In this document: positions 35,084 through 45,200 of the stretch, piece after piece | How positions within the stretch are numbered: the first letter of the stretch is position 1 | Layout: each line of letters begins with the position of its first letter | Origin: Plasmodiophora brassicae | Lineage: Eukaryota; Endomyxa; Phytomyxea; Plasmodiophorida; Plasmodiophoridae | NCBI GenBank assembly: GCA_039704465.1 | Contig: JASFAU010000003.1 | Coordinates: forward strand, 868,001-932,000 | DNA: 64,000 nt | Direction: 5' to 3' | Translations under genes and position numbers: made by a program | The notes under the pieces: generated by a model | Databases searched by the model: none | What the model was told of the DNA's origin: nothing | Seen by the model: the letters and a program-made list of their open reading frames with translations, nothing else

Positions 35084-36560
35084 ACAGGAACAGGTTGTGT
35101 CGGGCTGCGTGTTCCACTTGAGGATCACAATTAACTGACCTGACGTGTAGGATGCTGACGTTTCTGATCCATCGCCGCAGCGGACCGATCTGTCTTTGTA
35201 CCGCGATGAATTCCTGGATCAGGTTCGAAGTGACTTGTTTTGTCGCAAGTTGCGGCGCCTGAACGACATCGTCCGCGACGCCGTTCGTGGACGCGCCCGG
35301 AACATGAAGGTTCCGGTTCCGCAGGGTGTGGACAGAATGATCCACCCCGACATCTTCGTGACGGATCGCTTCCGTCAGACTCGGTCGTATAGCTCGCATC
35401 AGGAGGCGGATGCGGTCAGTTTGTACCGGAAGACGCCATTCCAGGTCATTGTTCGCGCTCAACAGGGTGGCGGGAACGGCAGGCCGGGCGTGTCTGTCAT
35501 CCTGGCGTCCATCGAGGAGCTCAACCTGGTGCACGAGGAGCTGGCGTTGTCGAGAGGACTGTTGAACACCGAATCCACGCTGGTCTTCGTGACGACGCCC
35601 AGCAATGTGGACAGCCTGCCAGATATCCCGCTGGACTCGTCATTACGGGCGCACCTCAAGCGCCTTCTGGCCGACATCAACCTGTACCATGGGTCGTTGT
35701 CCGTCATGGACGGCAGTGTGTGGGACCTCGCCCGTAACGAGGCCCTGAGTGGTGCTGTGGATGCCTTCTGGTTCTACTTCCGGGAAGTGCTGGACACGAG
35801 CACGGTTCTCTTTGATTCGCGCCGGCCTGATGTATGGCTCAAGCAATGGTTCCCCACTGCTGGGGTCGGCGTCACGTCCGAATCGACTGCGGTCCAGGCG
35901 AGTCCCGTCCCGATCGCCAGACGACCCGGATCTACAACGAGGGTCTTCGTGTACAACGGCAACGCTCATCTTCCGCATCTGACATCGCCGGGTTCCGCAG
36001 AGCGCGCTGAAGCAACCCGCGGGCGTCGTCCTATCGCAAGACAGAGTCTCGAGAACAATCCCGCTGGCCACAGTCGCCATCCAGTCTCGTCGATCATTAC
36101 GACGCAGACTGCAGATCCATCAGAGTCCTCTGAGAGTCGTTCTGCTTCTCGTCGTCCACGACCTGCTGTTTCCCTGGGCACGGCGCTGCAAACCGCTCTT
36201 CCAGTTGTCTTCTTAGGAGGCCTCGGCATGATAGCGAAGACGGCTGTTGACAGGAAATGGTCTGCTATCATCAACAAGAAGCAGGACGGCGTCTCCAGGA
36301 TGTCATGGAGTAAGGCGCTGATCGTTGCTGCAGGCGCTGGGAGTGCCATCGCCTTTTCCGTCAAGGGTCGCGGCCAGACTCGTACAGGCAGTTCCGCGGT
36401 GCCTACTCCACCGGCACGTCGTTCATCGGCACCCGCTCAGCACCTGACATAAGTGGTACCGACCGCCGCAGTCGCTTGCGGTGTCGCTTTCGTTCTCCAG
36501 TCTATGTTCTGGATGATTTGAATGAATACAGTTTGCAGCAGCCGTCATGTGCAACGCTGG
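26130..36560 (+). repeat. Left arm of a large inverted duplication (copy A)
   Basis: The arm matches 42180-55880 in reverse orientation across the whole giant gene, including about 130 bp upstream and 60-110 bp downstream. Confidence 0.85.
26266..36452 (+). CDS. Giant secreted DUF3638-like protein, copy A
   Basis: Four exons: 26266-31595, 31656-32813, 32870-35093, 35151-36452. Introns are 56-60 nt and the product is 3337 aa. A signal peptide (MLVAVLVGALLPLSLS) opens the chain. Residues ~255-380 carry NSGHAMLM (His258), ISIFNAGAG (Asn279) and QSGTCTMKS (Cys375), a His/Asn/Cys set that could form an enzyme site (inference). Around residue 2098 RLMAAGKTFVLG followed by SIMVPPASLFEQ resembles the P-loop-like start of DUF3638, a domain of very large eukaryotic proteins, some named ubiquitinyl hydrolases in databases. 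A Glu-Gln repeat ends exon 3. The C-terminal region has one or two hydrophobic segments. Compared with copy B it lacks about 70 aa and stops 22-23 codons early. Function unknown. Confidence 0.75.
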
Positions 36561-37187
36561 GCTGCACTGACCCACACAGTTCTCTCATTGCGACGTCCAG
36601 CGCGCGGTGTGCCGCTCGAAACCCTTCACCGATCGAGGTAACGTCCCGGACGATGGCCTTCGTTCTAGCCCCATCCCGTTGTGTCGCTGGTAACGCTTCG
36701 TGAGAGGGAACGAACTCAGCTTCAGGCTCGACGCCATGCGGTTGAACGACGCTGAGACTGGCGTTAGGAGCGGTACAGACGGCGTGGCGCCCCCTCCTAT
36801 GGCGCACGTGGAAGTGGTACGTTTGCGATCCACACAAGTATCCTCATCAATTCGCTTTAACGAGGTGGTCGACCGGATCAGCGTCGTCCTGTACGTCTGC
36901 GGTGCCCTACTCGATGATTTGTAGGCCATTGTCGCAGAAAGCGACTATATTTCACGTTGGGCAGGTCGTGCGCTGGCATTGTTGCGATGGGGCTTGGGCG
37001 TTGATGACCGATCTGGGTTGTGGCAACCTGCACGACCCAGGTCGTGTTTGAACACGATTGCGCCGTCGGGGGCACCAACCCTAAGCAACTCCATACGCGA
37101 TATGGTGGCGATGCGTATTTGCTGTTCCAGGCGCCACAGTCGTCTAACGACTGCACCGGTTGCATATAGACCTGCTTGAGCCTCGGG
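36453..37187. other. No supported gene downstream of copy A
   Basis: 735 bp. The first ~80 bp are the former C-terminal codons lost by the early stop (AAVACGV, then LQSMFWMI still readable). A 114-aa minus-strand ORF (36929-36585) begins with ATG but shows no domain. Confidence 0.4.
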
Positions 37188-37650
37188 TGGCAAGCAACAG
37201 CAACTTCTCCAGCAGAAGCAGCATCATCATCGTCATCAGCAGCAGCAGCAGCAGGAGCAGCAAGCGTTCACAAAGGACCTGTTGATTGTGTTTAAGAAGC
37301 TGGTTGCCATGCGGGTCGTTCCTCTGGACGCGAACTCCAAGACGAAGCAGGCCATGTCTGCTTGGATTGATGACATCCTGGCGAGGTCGCTGTCGGCCGG
37401 GTCGCATGCGCGCTTCCTGAACAGCCTGGCGCTGCAGACGCAGAGAGCCCGCGACCCTGCCAAACCCGAGCTGGCCGACCGGTTCGCTGGCGCCCCATCG
37501 ACGACGTCGTCAACGGCAAAGACGCGCCCCTGTAGGCCGACGCCATGGCCGAGGCCAGGAAGGCGACCACCGATTGTTAAGAACAATGTCAGACACCAAA
37601 CTATGTCGCGCGATACGGTGCCTGTGGTCCCGATGAGGTATGTAGGCGGT
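37188..37650 (+). pseudogene. Truncated copy of the 3' end of gene X
   Basis: It matches the last ~115 codons and some 3' flank of gene X (56550-60542, minus strand). Shared blocks are a Gln-rich run, AFTKDLLIV, KLVAMRVVPLDANSKT and FLNSLALQTQRA. A deletion of about 11 bp after ADRFAGAP shifts the frame, and an in-frame TAG follows in the restored frame. The 5' part of the gene is absent, so this is a dead fragment. Confidence 0.85.
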
Positions 37651-37870
37651 ATACCAGTATGGAACCGACGCGTCAGGGGCTCGGCTGACGGTGATGCCAG
37701 AAATAGCAACCGGGTCACCGCGGCGAAATTTGCGGTCATGACCGCTCTCGGCCAGCGGCCCACTCTAAAATCGTGTCGCGCTAACGACGACGTCGAAGCG
37801 CCTGCAGCGTGCCCTGCATCGTGAACTGAACAAGCCCGTCCCTATCTGCCGCGCTTCTGCATCGTTCTCT

Positions 37871-38677
37871 ATGCCCGGTCAACCGGTAGGAGTCACCACC
37901 ATTCTCATGCTGCGGCACCGCTTCAAGCAGGCCCCCACCGTCAACGCCCTCGACGAGTCCCTGGCCGACATGTACCCGGACGGGCTCCCTGTCCGGGGTT
38001 CACAGCTCTACGACACGCTCATGTCCCTACCCGAACGCACGTATTGCCCATCTCCTGCTGAGCTCTACGCCGCTGGCGCGCCTGCCTCCCCGTTTCGTCG
38101 TCAAACGGCGCCACCAGGCCTACTGTTGCCCTGCACCTATGGTCGGTCAGCTTCGTTCACGTCGTGTGCGGCGGAGATGTCTGGCATCACGGTGCATGGC
38201 AACATCGGCTTCGATTCGGTCGTGCATCGTCGCCCGTCGAACGCTCTGCTCGTGAAACGGCACGCCTCGGTCGTCCTGGAGCGACCGAGACTCGTGCGGG
38301 CGGACGACGCCGCCCTGCCGAAGCTGTCACGATCAGGAAGCGTCCACAACATGCAGCTGATCAAGCAGAGGTCGTTCTCGATGAGGCAGCGGTCGAGATC
38401 GATGTTGCCAACTCGAGCCCAGCGCCACCGTTCGCTGATGTACGACCGGGAATGGGCGGGCGACTCGCCCACGTTCGAGCTGTTCCCGGCGCCCACCCCC
38501 GGGCACCAGAACACGACGATGGCGGCCGCCGAGATCGCTATAGAATCCATCCTAAAGAGCCTCGACGAGTCCCCCGAGCGCCGGTCACGGTCGAGGTCCC
38601 CGATGAGTCTCGCGACAATGTCATCTGGCAGCGAATCCGACGACCTGATCAGCAACCGTATCGAGGTATCCCTGTGA
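37871..38677 (+). CDS. Hypothetical Ser/Arg-rich protein
   Basis: Single-exon frame of 268 aa from an ATG, not recognised. The N-terminal 60 residues (TTILMLRHRFKQAP... GSQLYDTLMSL) look ordered. The rest is rich in Ser, Arg and Pro, with many potential phosphorylation sites (SFSMRQRSRSM, ERRSRSRSPMSLA). Such composition is typical of disordered regulatory proteins. The stop lies 31 bp from the stop of the convergent RAP-domain gene. There is no signal peptide or membrane segment. Confidence 0.6.
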   Translation: MPGQPVGVTTILMLRHRFKQAPTVNALDESLADMYPDGLPVRGSQLYDTLMSLPERTYCPSPAELYAAGAPASPFRRQTAPPGLLLPCTYGRSASFTSCAAEMSGITVHGNIGFDSVVHRRPSNALLVKRHASVVLERPRLVRADDAALPKLSRSGSVHNMQLIKQRSFSMRQRSRSMLPTRAQRHRSLMYDREWAGDSPTFELFPAPTPGHQNTTMAAAEIAIESILKSLDESPERRSRSRSPMSLATMSSGSESDDLISNRIEVSL

Positions 38678-38708
38678 CAGTAAACGTTTCGTTGCGCACT
38701 CTGCACCG

Positions 38709-41468
38709 TTAGTCTTCGTGGATCGCTTCATTCCGAGGCAGCTTGCTGTTCTTCCTTGGCAGGACGTAACTCGTCCGCCTTCGGAATTGCATGTGGTCCT
38801 CGGGCGTCAGGATCGATGGTTGATAACCCTCCGGGACGGACGTGATGAACGACAGGATCTTGTCGATCTTGCTCTGGACGAAGGCGACGCGTTCCTCATC
38901 GGTGGCCAGGCGGTCCCAGTCGAAGTAGTTGATCTCGATAATGTTCCAGCCGTACGCCCGCAGGATTCGTCGTCGCAAACGGGATCGCGAGTTCATCAGC
39001 GAGGAGCGCCCGATGAACCTGCCTGGGCCCATCACCTCGATGGCCATCTTCCCCCAGGCCTTGCCGTCGTACGCGAAGTGCAGCCGGTAGGCACTGGCCT
39101 GGCACCTCGTGTCGGCCATGAACAGTGGTAACAGGCCGACCTTCTTCATCGCCGACTTAACGCTGGAGATGAGGTTCGATTTTCGAGCGCGTTGACAGCG
39201 GAACGCATCGAGACATTTCGCGAACAGCGGTCCCGCTTCAGGATACGATGACAACCCGATCGCTTTCTCGCTGTCGCTTAACGACAATCGCCAAACGTGG
39301 ATTTGGGACAGGCTGGTCTCGTCCGACAGTTCGTCCAAACCGGCGAGAACCTGGGCGGCGTTCTCGACGATCTCCTTCTGAGGGTGCTTGACGGCGGCCA
39401 TCGAGTACAGGATCATGCACCGGTCACCGGGCGCGAAATCACTTGCATGGGTGACGAGCTGACGTGTCACTCGCCCGAATAACCGGTCCGGCACAATGTT
39501 GAACATGGAGAAGGACCAGAGGATCATGGCCAGTTCCCTGCTGTCGAACTCGGGAACACGGGCGCTCACGAACGCAGCGGCACGCTCAAACAGGGATGGC
39601 GCGAGGACCTCCGCCGTCGCAAACGCCCAGACCAGGTTGGCGACCTCCAGCGGAGCGAACCCCTTGATCTTCTCAGCCGCTGCAATGGCGATGGCATCGA
39701 AAACGCCATCAGGAGGAACGCCGGCGGCAGCGTACGCCCATGCCGTATTCGACAGCGCTCGCGGGTCGAATTCGCCGACGCGGTGGGCGACCGCCTCGGC
39801 GAACAGGTCAAATAGGTCGCGATGGGCGATCCCGGAGGTGGCGTATGCCCAGACGACGTTGGATACGCCCTGGGGCGTGAATTCGTGCAGACAGGACCGG
39901 CAGCGGACGGCAACGGCGTCGAACAGCGGTTCGGATAGGAAGTCGCCCTTGGCGAACGCCCAGGTGATGTTCGAAATGTCGCGTGCGTTGAATTCGTCGA
40001 TTCGATTGACGGCCGACCCAGCAATCGCCTGAAACATTGTCTCGGGGACAACACCCACTTTGGCGAACGCCCAGGCGATCGTCGACAAGGCTTGGGCGCC
40101 GAACGTATCCGACTGGACGCTGACGCTCCTGGCAACCGCATCGATCAGCGATGGGGACGACACGCCTGCCTTTGCAAACGCCCAGACGAGGTTCGATAAT
40201 TCCTGCTGGCCGAACGCGGTCATCTGCGGGAGAGCCGCCTCGGCCACAGCGCTGAAGAACGCGTCACTTGAGACGCCAGCACTGGCCAGAGCCCAGACCG
40301 TGTTCGACAGCGCTTGCGGCGGGAACTTCGCCAAGCTGGCGGTGACCGATGGTGACGATACAACAGCATCGAACAGCGTGCGATCGCCGATCTCACCGAC
40401 TTTGGCGAACGCCCAGAGGAGGTTGGACAGTTCGTTCGGCTGGAAATCGTCCAGGCGTCGGATGGCAGCCTTAGAGACGGCCGCGAACAGCGCCGGCGAC
40501 GTGATCTTCGATTTGGCAAACGCCCACATCGTGATGGATATGTTCTGCGGCTTGTACTTGTTAATCTGCCGGGCGGCGACGCGGGCAGCGGCGTCAAACA
40601 GCGGTTGAGAGCGGACGCCCGCGGACGCAAACGCCCACAGCGTATTCGATACGGCCTGGGGTTCGAACTCGGGCAACTTGTTCAGCGCAGCGTTGCCGAG
40701 GGCGTCGAACAGGCCGTCGGCCTTGACGCGAGCCGTGGCGAACGCCCAGACCATGTTCGAGATGGACTGCGGCGTGAACTCTTCCAGGCGGTGCACCGCG
40801 GCCTCGGCGATCGCGTTGAACAGCGGGACGTCTTCGATGCCGACCGTGGCGAACGCCCAGGCCAGGCTCGACAGGCTGTGCGGATCGAACTCGCCGATGG
40901 TCTGCCGTGCGACCTGGCTGATGACGTCCAGGAGACCGTCGACGTCAATGCCGGAGAAGGCCAGCTTCGCGATGGAATGCGCCGAATTGGCCAGATACCT
41001 CACGTCGACAGGCCCGCGTTCGATAATGCCGGGCAGGGCGGCCGACAAGGCATGCAGGACTTCGGTGAACGCCGGCCGATGCCATGGGTCGTACCTGGCA
41101 ATGCAGGACAGCAGCGTGGACGCCGTCCGCAACGATACCGCCGACAGGTCGCAGCATTGAAGACGGGCAACGACGGCGTCGAGCTCCTCGCGATGATTCG
41201 GACGACTTGTCTGCCTGCTCAGCGAGTGAAGGACGATGTACGCCAGCTGATCCGCGTTCATATCGTATCGCCTGAGGACGGCGGCGACGTCCGTGTCCTC
41301 GTTGTACTGGGGGTATCGGCCACCGGGAGCGCTCGCCGGCGCCGACTCGTCCGACGCGACCACGCTCTCATAGCGACGACGCTGGGCGAATCGGCAGGGC
41401 GGCGGCGGGGTCCTGCCGACACAGACGACGCGCCCGCTGCCGCCTAACCGTGGCCACAGGCGTCGCAT
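38709..41468 (-). CDS. OPR-like repeat protein with C-terminal RAP domain
   Basis: Single-exon, 919 aa. The N-terminus is Arg/Pro-rich without acidic residues (MRRLWPRLGGSGRVV), typical of a mitochondrial presequence. From about residue 190 to 670 there are 13 tandem repeats of about 37 aa with the core F-x-P-Q-x-L-S-N-x-x-W-A-F-A and LFDA. The C-terminus holds a RAP domain: MAIEVMGPGRFIG, then SRLRRRILRAYGWNIIEI and FDWDRL. RAP proteins with such helical repeats act on organelle RNA in apicomplexans, algae and animals (FASTK family). The likely role is stability or processing of mitochondrial RNA. No intron is present, unlike most neighbours. Confidence 0.88.
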   Translation of the reverse strand: MRRLWPRLGGSGRVVCVGRTPPPPCRFAQRRRYESVVASDESAPASAPGGRYPQYNEDTDVAAVLRRYDMNADQLAYIVLHSLSRQTSRPNHREELDAVVARLQCCDLSAVSLRTASTLLSCIARYDPWHRPAFTEVLHALSAALPGIIERGPVDVRYLANSAHSIAKLAFSGIDVDGLLDVISQVARQTIGEFDPHSLSSLAWAFATVGIEDVPLFNAIAEAAVHRLEEFTPQSISNMVWAFATARVKADGLFDALGNAALNKLPEFEPQAVSNTLWAFASAGVRSQPLFDAAARVAARQINKYKPQNISITMWAFAKSKITSPALFAAVSKAAIRRLDDFQPNELSNLLWAFAKVGEIGDRTLFDAVVSSPSVTASLAKFPPQALSNTVWALASAGVSSDAFFSAVAEAALPQMTAFGQQELSNLVWAFAKAGVSSPSLIDAVARSVSVQSDTFGAQALSTIAWAFAKVGVVPETMFQAIAGSAVNRIDEFNARDISNITWAFAKGDFLSEPLFDAVAVRCRSCLHEFTPQGVSNVVWAYATSGIAHRDLFDLFAEAVAHRVGEFDPRALSNTAWAYAAAGVPPDGVFDAIAIAAAEKIKGFAPLEVANLVWAFATAEVLAPSLFERAAAFVSARVPEFDSRELAMILWSFSMFNIVPDRLFGRVTRQLVTHASDFAPGDRCMILYSMAAVKHPQKEIVENAAQVLAGLDELSDETSLSQIHVWRLSLSDSEKAIGLSSYPEAGPLFAKCLDAFRCQRARKSNLISSVKSAMKKVGLLPLFMADTRCQASAYRLHFAYDGKAWGKMAIEVMGPGRFIGRSSLMNSRSRLRRRILRAYGWNIIEINYFDWDRLATDEERVAFVQSKIDKILSFITSVPEGYQPSILTPEDHMQFRRRTSYVLPRKNSKLPRNEAIHED

Positions 41469-42225
41469 GCAACCGGCGCGCGCCGGTCAAGAATAGCGGC
41501 GTTGAGGACCCCAGCCTGCCACTCGTCTGTGCCACTGGCAGTGGCATGCCATGCCGCCCGATGCCGAATGGACCGTCATGCTTCCGCTTTCCAGCCCGTG
41601 CCGCTGCGTCGTGGTCTACCTCGGCGGCGAACAAGACGACGCGACCGGCTTTACCAACCGGTAGCCGTTGCAGTCGTTGCTTGTTCCAGTTGTCGACCGT
41701 GTCAAGGCCATGACGGGGACACCGACAACTAGGAGGGGCCTCGCTGATCTGAGGAAGCCGGCAAATGCCCAGTATTGAACCAATCGTGTTCGGTGTCTGT
41801 CTGCAAACCGGCGCTGGCGAGCCCATGGTGCTGTCGTTGATCGCAATCGTTGGCCTGGAGGGCGAGGAAGCATTATCGCGTCGTGCCGGCGTCCCCAAAC
41901 AGTCCCAGCGCAGATGAGCATGCAACCAGTGGCGACATTAGACGATAGTGTCGTCTGGGACAGCGGCAGCACCCGGCATCCTATCAACACGAATAGATAA
42001 GCGCATTATAGGACAGCGGCTTTAAACCTGGCGTTGTTGGGCGCCGGTGGTAGCAAGCTGCACCGACAGTTCCGGGGTGCACTATACGACAGGTGCCTTA
42101 AAATGCGCTTGCAGGCCGGTCCTAGCACTCGGCCGATGCAGCGATCTGCGCGTATTCCACGAACGGTCGTCGGTCAATGCAGCCCAGCGTTAATGCGCAA
42201 GGCGGCTGCAGCAAATTGAATTCAT
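41469..42225. other. No supported gene
   Basis: 757 bp between the RAP gene start and the end of copy B. The last ~50 bp are the downstream flank shared with copy A. Short frames on both strands show no domain. Confidence 0.45.
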
Positions 42226-45200
42226 TCAAATCATCCAGAGCATAGACTGGAGAGCGAAAACGACACCGCAAGCGACTGCGGCGGTCGACATCGCTGCTGT
42301 CAGGTGCTGTGCGGATGAAGGGCGTGCAGGTGGGATGGGCATCGCAGTACTGCCTGTACGAGCCTGGCCGCGACCCTTGACGAAAACGACGACGGCACTC
42401 CCAGCGCCTGCTGCAATGGCGAGCGCCTTACTCCACGACATCTTCGAGCCGCCGTCGGAAGCAGATCCTTTCCTGTCAACAGCCGTCCTCGCCACCTTGT
42501 CTAGAGGAGCCTTGAAGAATTTCGTGCCGAGGCCCGCTGCGATGACAACTGGGAGAGCGGCCCGCACCATCGAGCCCAGGGCACCAATTGCTCGCGAACG
42601 ACGATCACCAGAAGAGGGCATTGATGGATCTGCAGTCTGCGTCGTATCGATCGACGAGACTGGATGGCGACAGTGGCCATCGGGATTGCGCTCGGCACTC
42701 CCGACGCTGTCCAGACTCTGACTGCCGCCGCGGCGGAACGTCACCGGATGGTGAAGGTCGGGAACAGCGCCAAGGTCGTCCTGGATGCGATGCCGAGGAT
42801 TGCTTGCCGGATTAGGACCAAGCGTTGCCGTAGGCCGACCCGAATCGCCACCGGACGCAGTAACGGTCGAGATGGAGGTGCTCAGGGGCACTGGGCCTGA
42901 AGGGCGACCGTTCGCGAAGACACTTCCTAGACTGCCGGCGACGCGCTCTGAGGAACCCGGCAACGTCTGATGCGGATGTTGAGCGTTGCCGTGGTACACG
43001 AAGACCCTCGTTGTAGATCCGGGTCGTCTGGCGATCGGGATGGGACTCGTCCGGACCGCAATCGATTCGGACATGAAGCCGACCCCAGCAGTCGGGAACC
43101 ATTGCTTGAGCAATACGTCAGGCCGGCGCGAATCAAAGAGAACCGTGCTCGTGTCCAGCACTTCCCGGAAGTAGAACCAGAAGGCATCCACAGCGCCATT
43201 CAGGGCCTCGTTACGTGCGAGGATCCAATCATTCCTGTCCATGACGGATAACGACCCATGGTACAGGTTGACGTCCGCCAGAAGGCGCATGAGGTGCCGG
43301 CGTAATGACGAGTCCAGCGGGATATCTGGCAGGCTGTCCACATTGCTGGGCGTCGTCACGAACACCAGCGTGGATTCGGTGGTCAACAGTCCTCCCGACG
43401 ACGCCAGTTCCTCGTGCACCAAGTTGAGCTCCTCGATGGACGCCAGGATGACAGACACGTCGGGGCCGCTGTACAAGTCTCGCCGTTTCGCACGAACAAT
43501 GACCTGGAATGGCGTCTTCCGGTACAAGCTGACCGCGTCCGCGTCCTGACGCGAGATATACGACCGAGTCCGACGGAAGCGATCCGTCACGAAGATGTCG
43601 GGATGGATCATTCTGTCCACACCGTTCGGAACCGGAACCTTCTTGTTCTGGGCGCGTGCATGAACGGCGTCGCGGACGATGTCGTTCAGGCGCCGCAACT
43701 TACAACCGCGCAAGTCACTTCGAACCTGATCCAGGAATTCATCGCGATACGAAGACAGGGCGGCCCGCCGAGGCCACGGAACGGAAACGTCAGCACGAAC
43801 ATTCTATGCATCATGTCAGTTATTTGTGTTCCGTCAACAACACACAGCCCGACACAACCTGTTCCTGTTCCTGCTCTTGTTCCTGCTCCTGCTCCTCCTC
43901 CTGTTGCTGTTCCTGGACCTGTTCGCGACCTTCGTCGAACGGCGCGCTATCGGGGCACTGCTCGTCGGCCAACGGGAACCCGGCAATGATGGTATCGATC
44001 GCGTCCCGAAGGCCGCTGCGTTCGTCCCGCGAGAATATCGTCGACACGCGGGCGCTGTTGAGCAGCGCGTCTCGGCGCCCGTCCAGCAGCGACCGCATCG
44101 GCACCACCGCATCGTCGTGCGTGACCTGATCCAGGAACGTTTCGACCTGCGATCGGCTGAATAACGACCACGCCACGGCGTCGCTATCGTCAGCGACGGC
44201 GTGGGTCAGCGTTTCGAACTCTCGGGACGGCACCGACACCGTGTACATCTTGGTGAGCACCGCGTCCCGGACGACGTCGTCAATCTTCTGGAAGACGCTC
44301 TGCCGGCTCTGCTTACGCTCCTGCTGGAACTGGACCGCCTGTGCATTACGAAGCATGGCGGCGACGTCGAGCATGGCGTCCAACGTCACGAACTCGACGG
44401 TCTGTGTGGTGAGGAACTTTCGCATCCGCATGACGCCCTGGAGGACGTCGCGCAGCGGCGTGTCGGCGCTGATGGTGACGAGACCATTGGCATCGGGTCG
44501 CTGTGGGATGTCGGCCCCGGTGATGTGCCGATGGTCGTAGTAGGTGAAGACGGCGGCAGACCCGCTGACGGGCGAATGCCCCGTTATCGATTCGATCGTG
44601 GCGGCGTCTGTCCCAGGCAGTGCCCGGTCGTCAACGGCACCGCTGCGCCTCCTGATCAGTGCACGAGGCTGGTTCGTGGCTTCGTCGTAGAAGACGACGA
44701 CCTGGATACCAGCGTGGTGATGCAGCAGGTCGCCCGCGACCACCACATTACGAACACCTTTGAAATGCGCGCCAACATCAATCAGGGCACTTGTCGACGA
44801 CGACATTGTCGACGCCTGCAGTGCACGAACAGCAAGCGGATCGGAACCGTCTGGAACACGATGCACGTCCAGGCCCAGGCCCAGGATGCGACTGATGACC
44901 TGGCCGTTGGCGCCCTCGTCCAGGACGATACCGTGTGGGGCGCTGTAGACCCGGTCCGGGAAGATGAACCGGTTCTCGAGCGTGCCGGAATACCCTTGCA
45001 GCGACTGGAACATGGACCCGAGGTTCTGCACGTTGCCCGTCGTCTGACGCGAGTCCACCTTGGCGTTGTTCAGGATCTGCTCCCGGACAAAGTCCATCAG
45101 CATGGCCTGCACTTCGGGACTGCGGGAACGAAGGGCGCCTTGCACCAGGTCAGCGTGTCGGTCAGGGTCGGCATGTGATAGTCGGAGATTGCCAGAGGTC

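Noticed and set aside
26331..36452. Many 60-300-codon frames antisense to the giant genes
   Set aside because: They mirror each other between copies A and B only because the coding strand is conserved; no domain, no introns, no start context.
36585..36929. A 114-aa minus-strand ORF with ATG
   Set aside because: No recognisable domain, no second exon and no similarity within the window; not enough to call.
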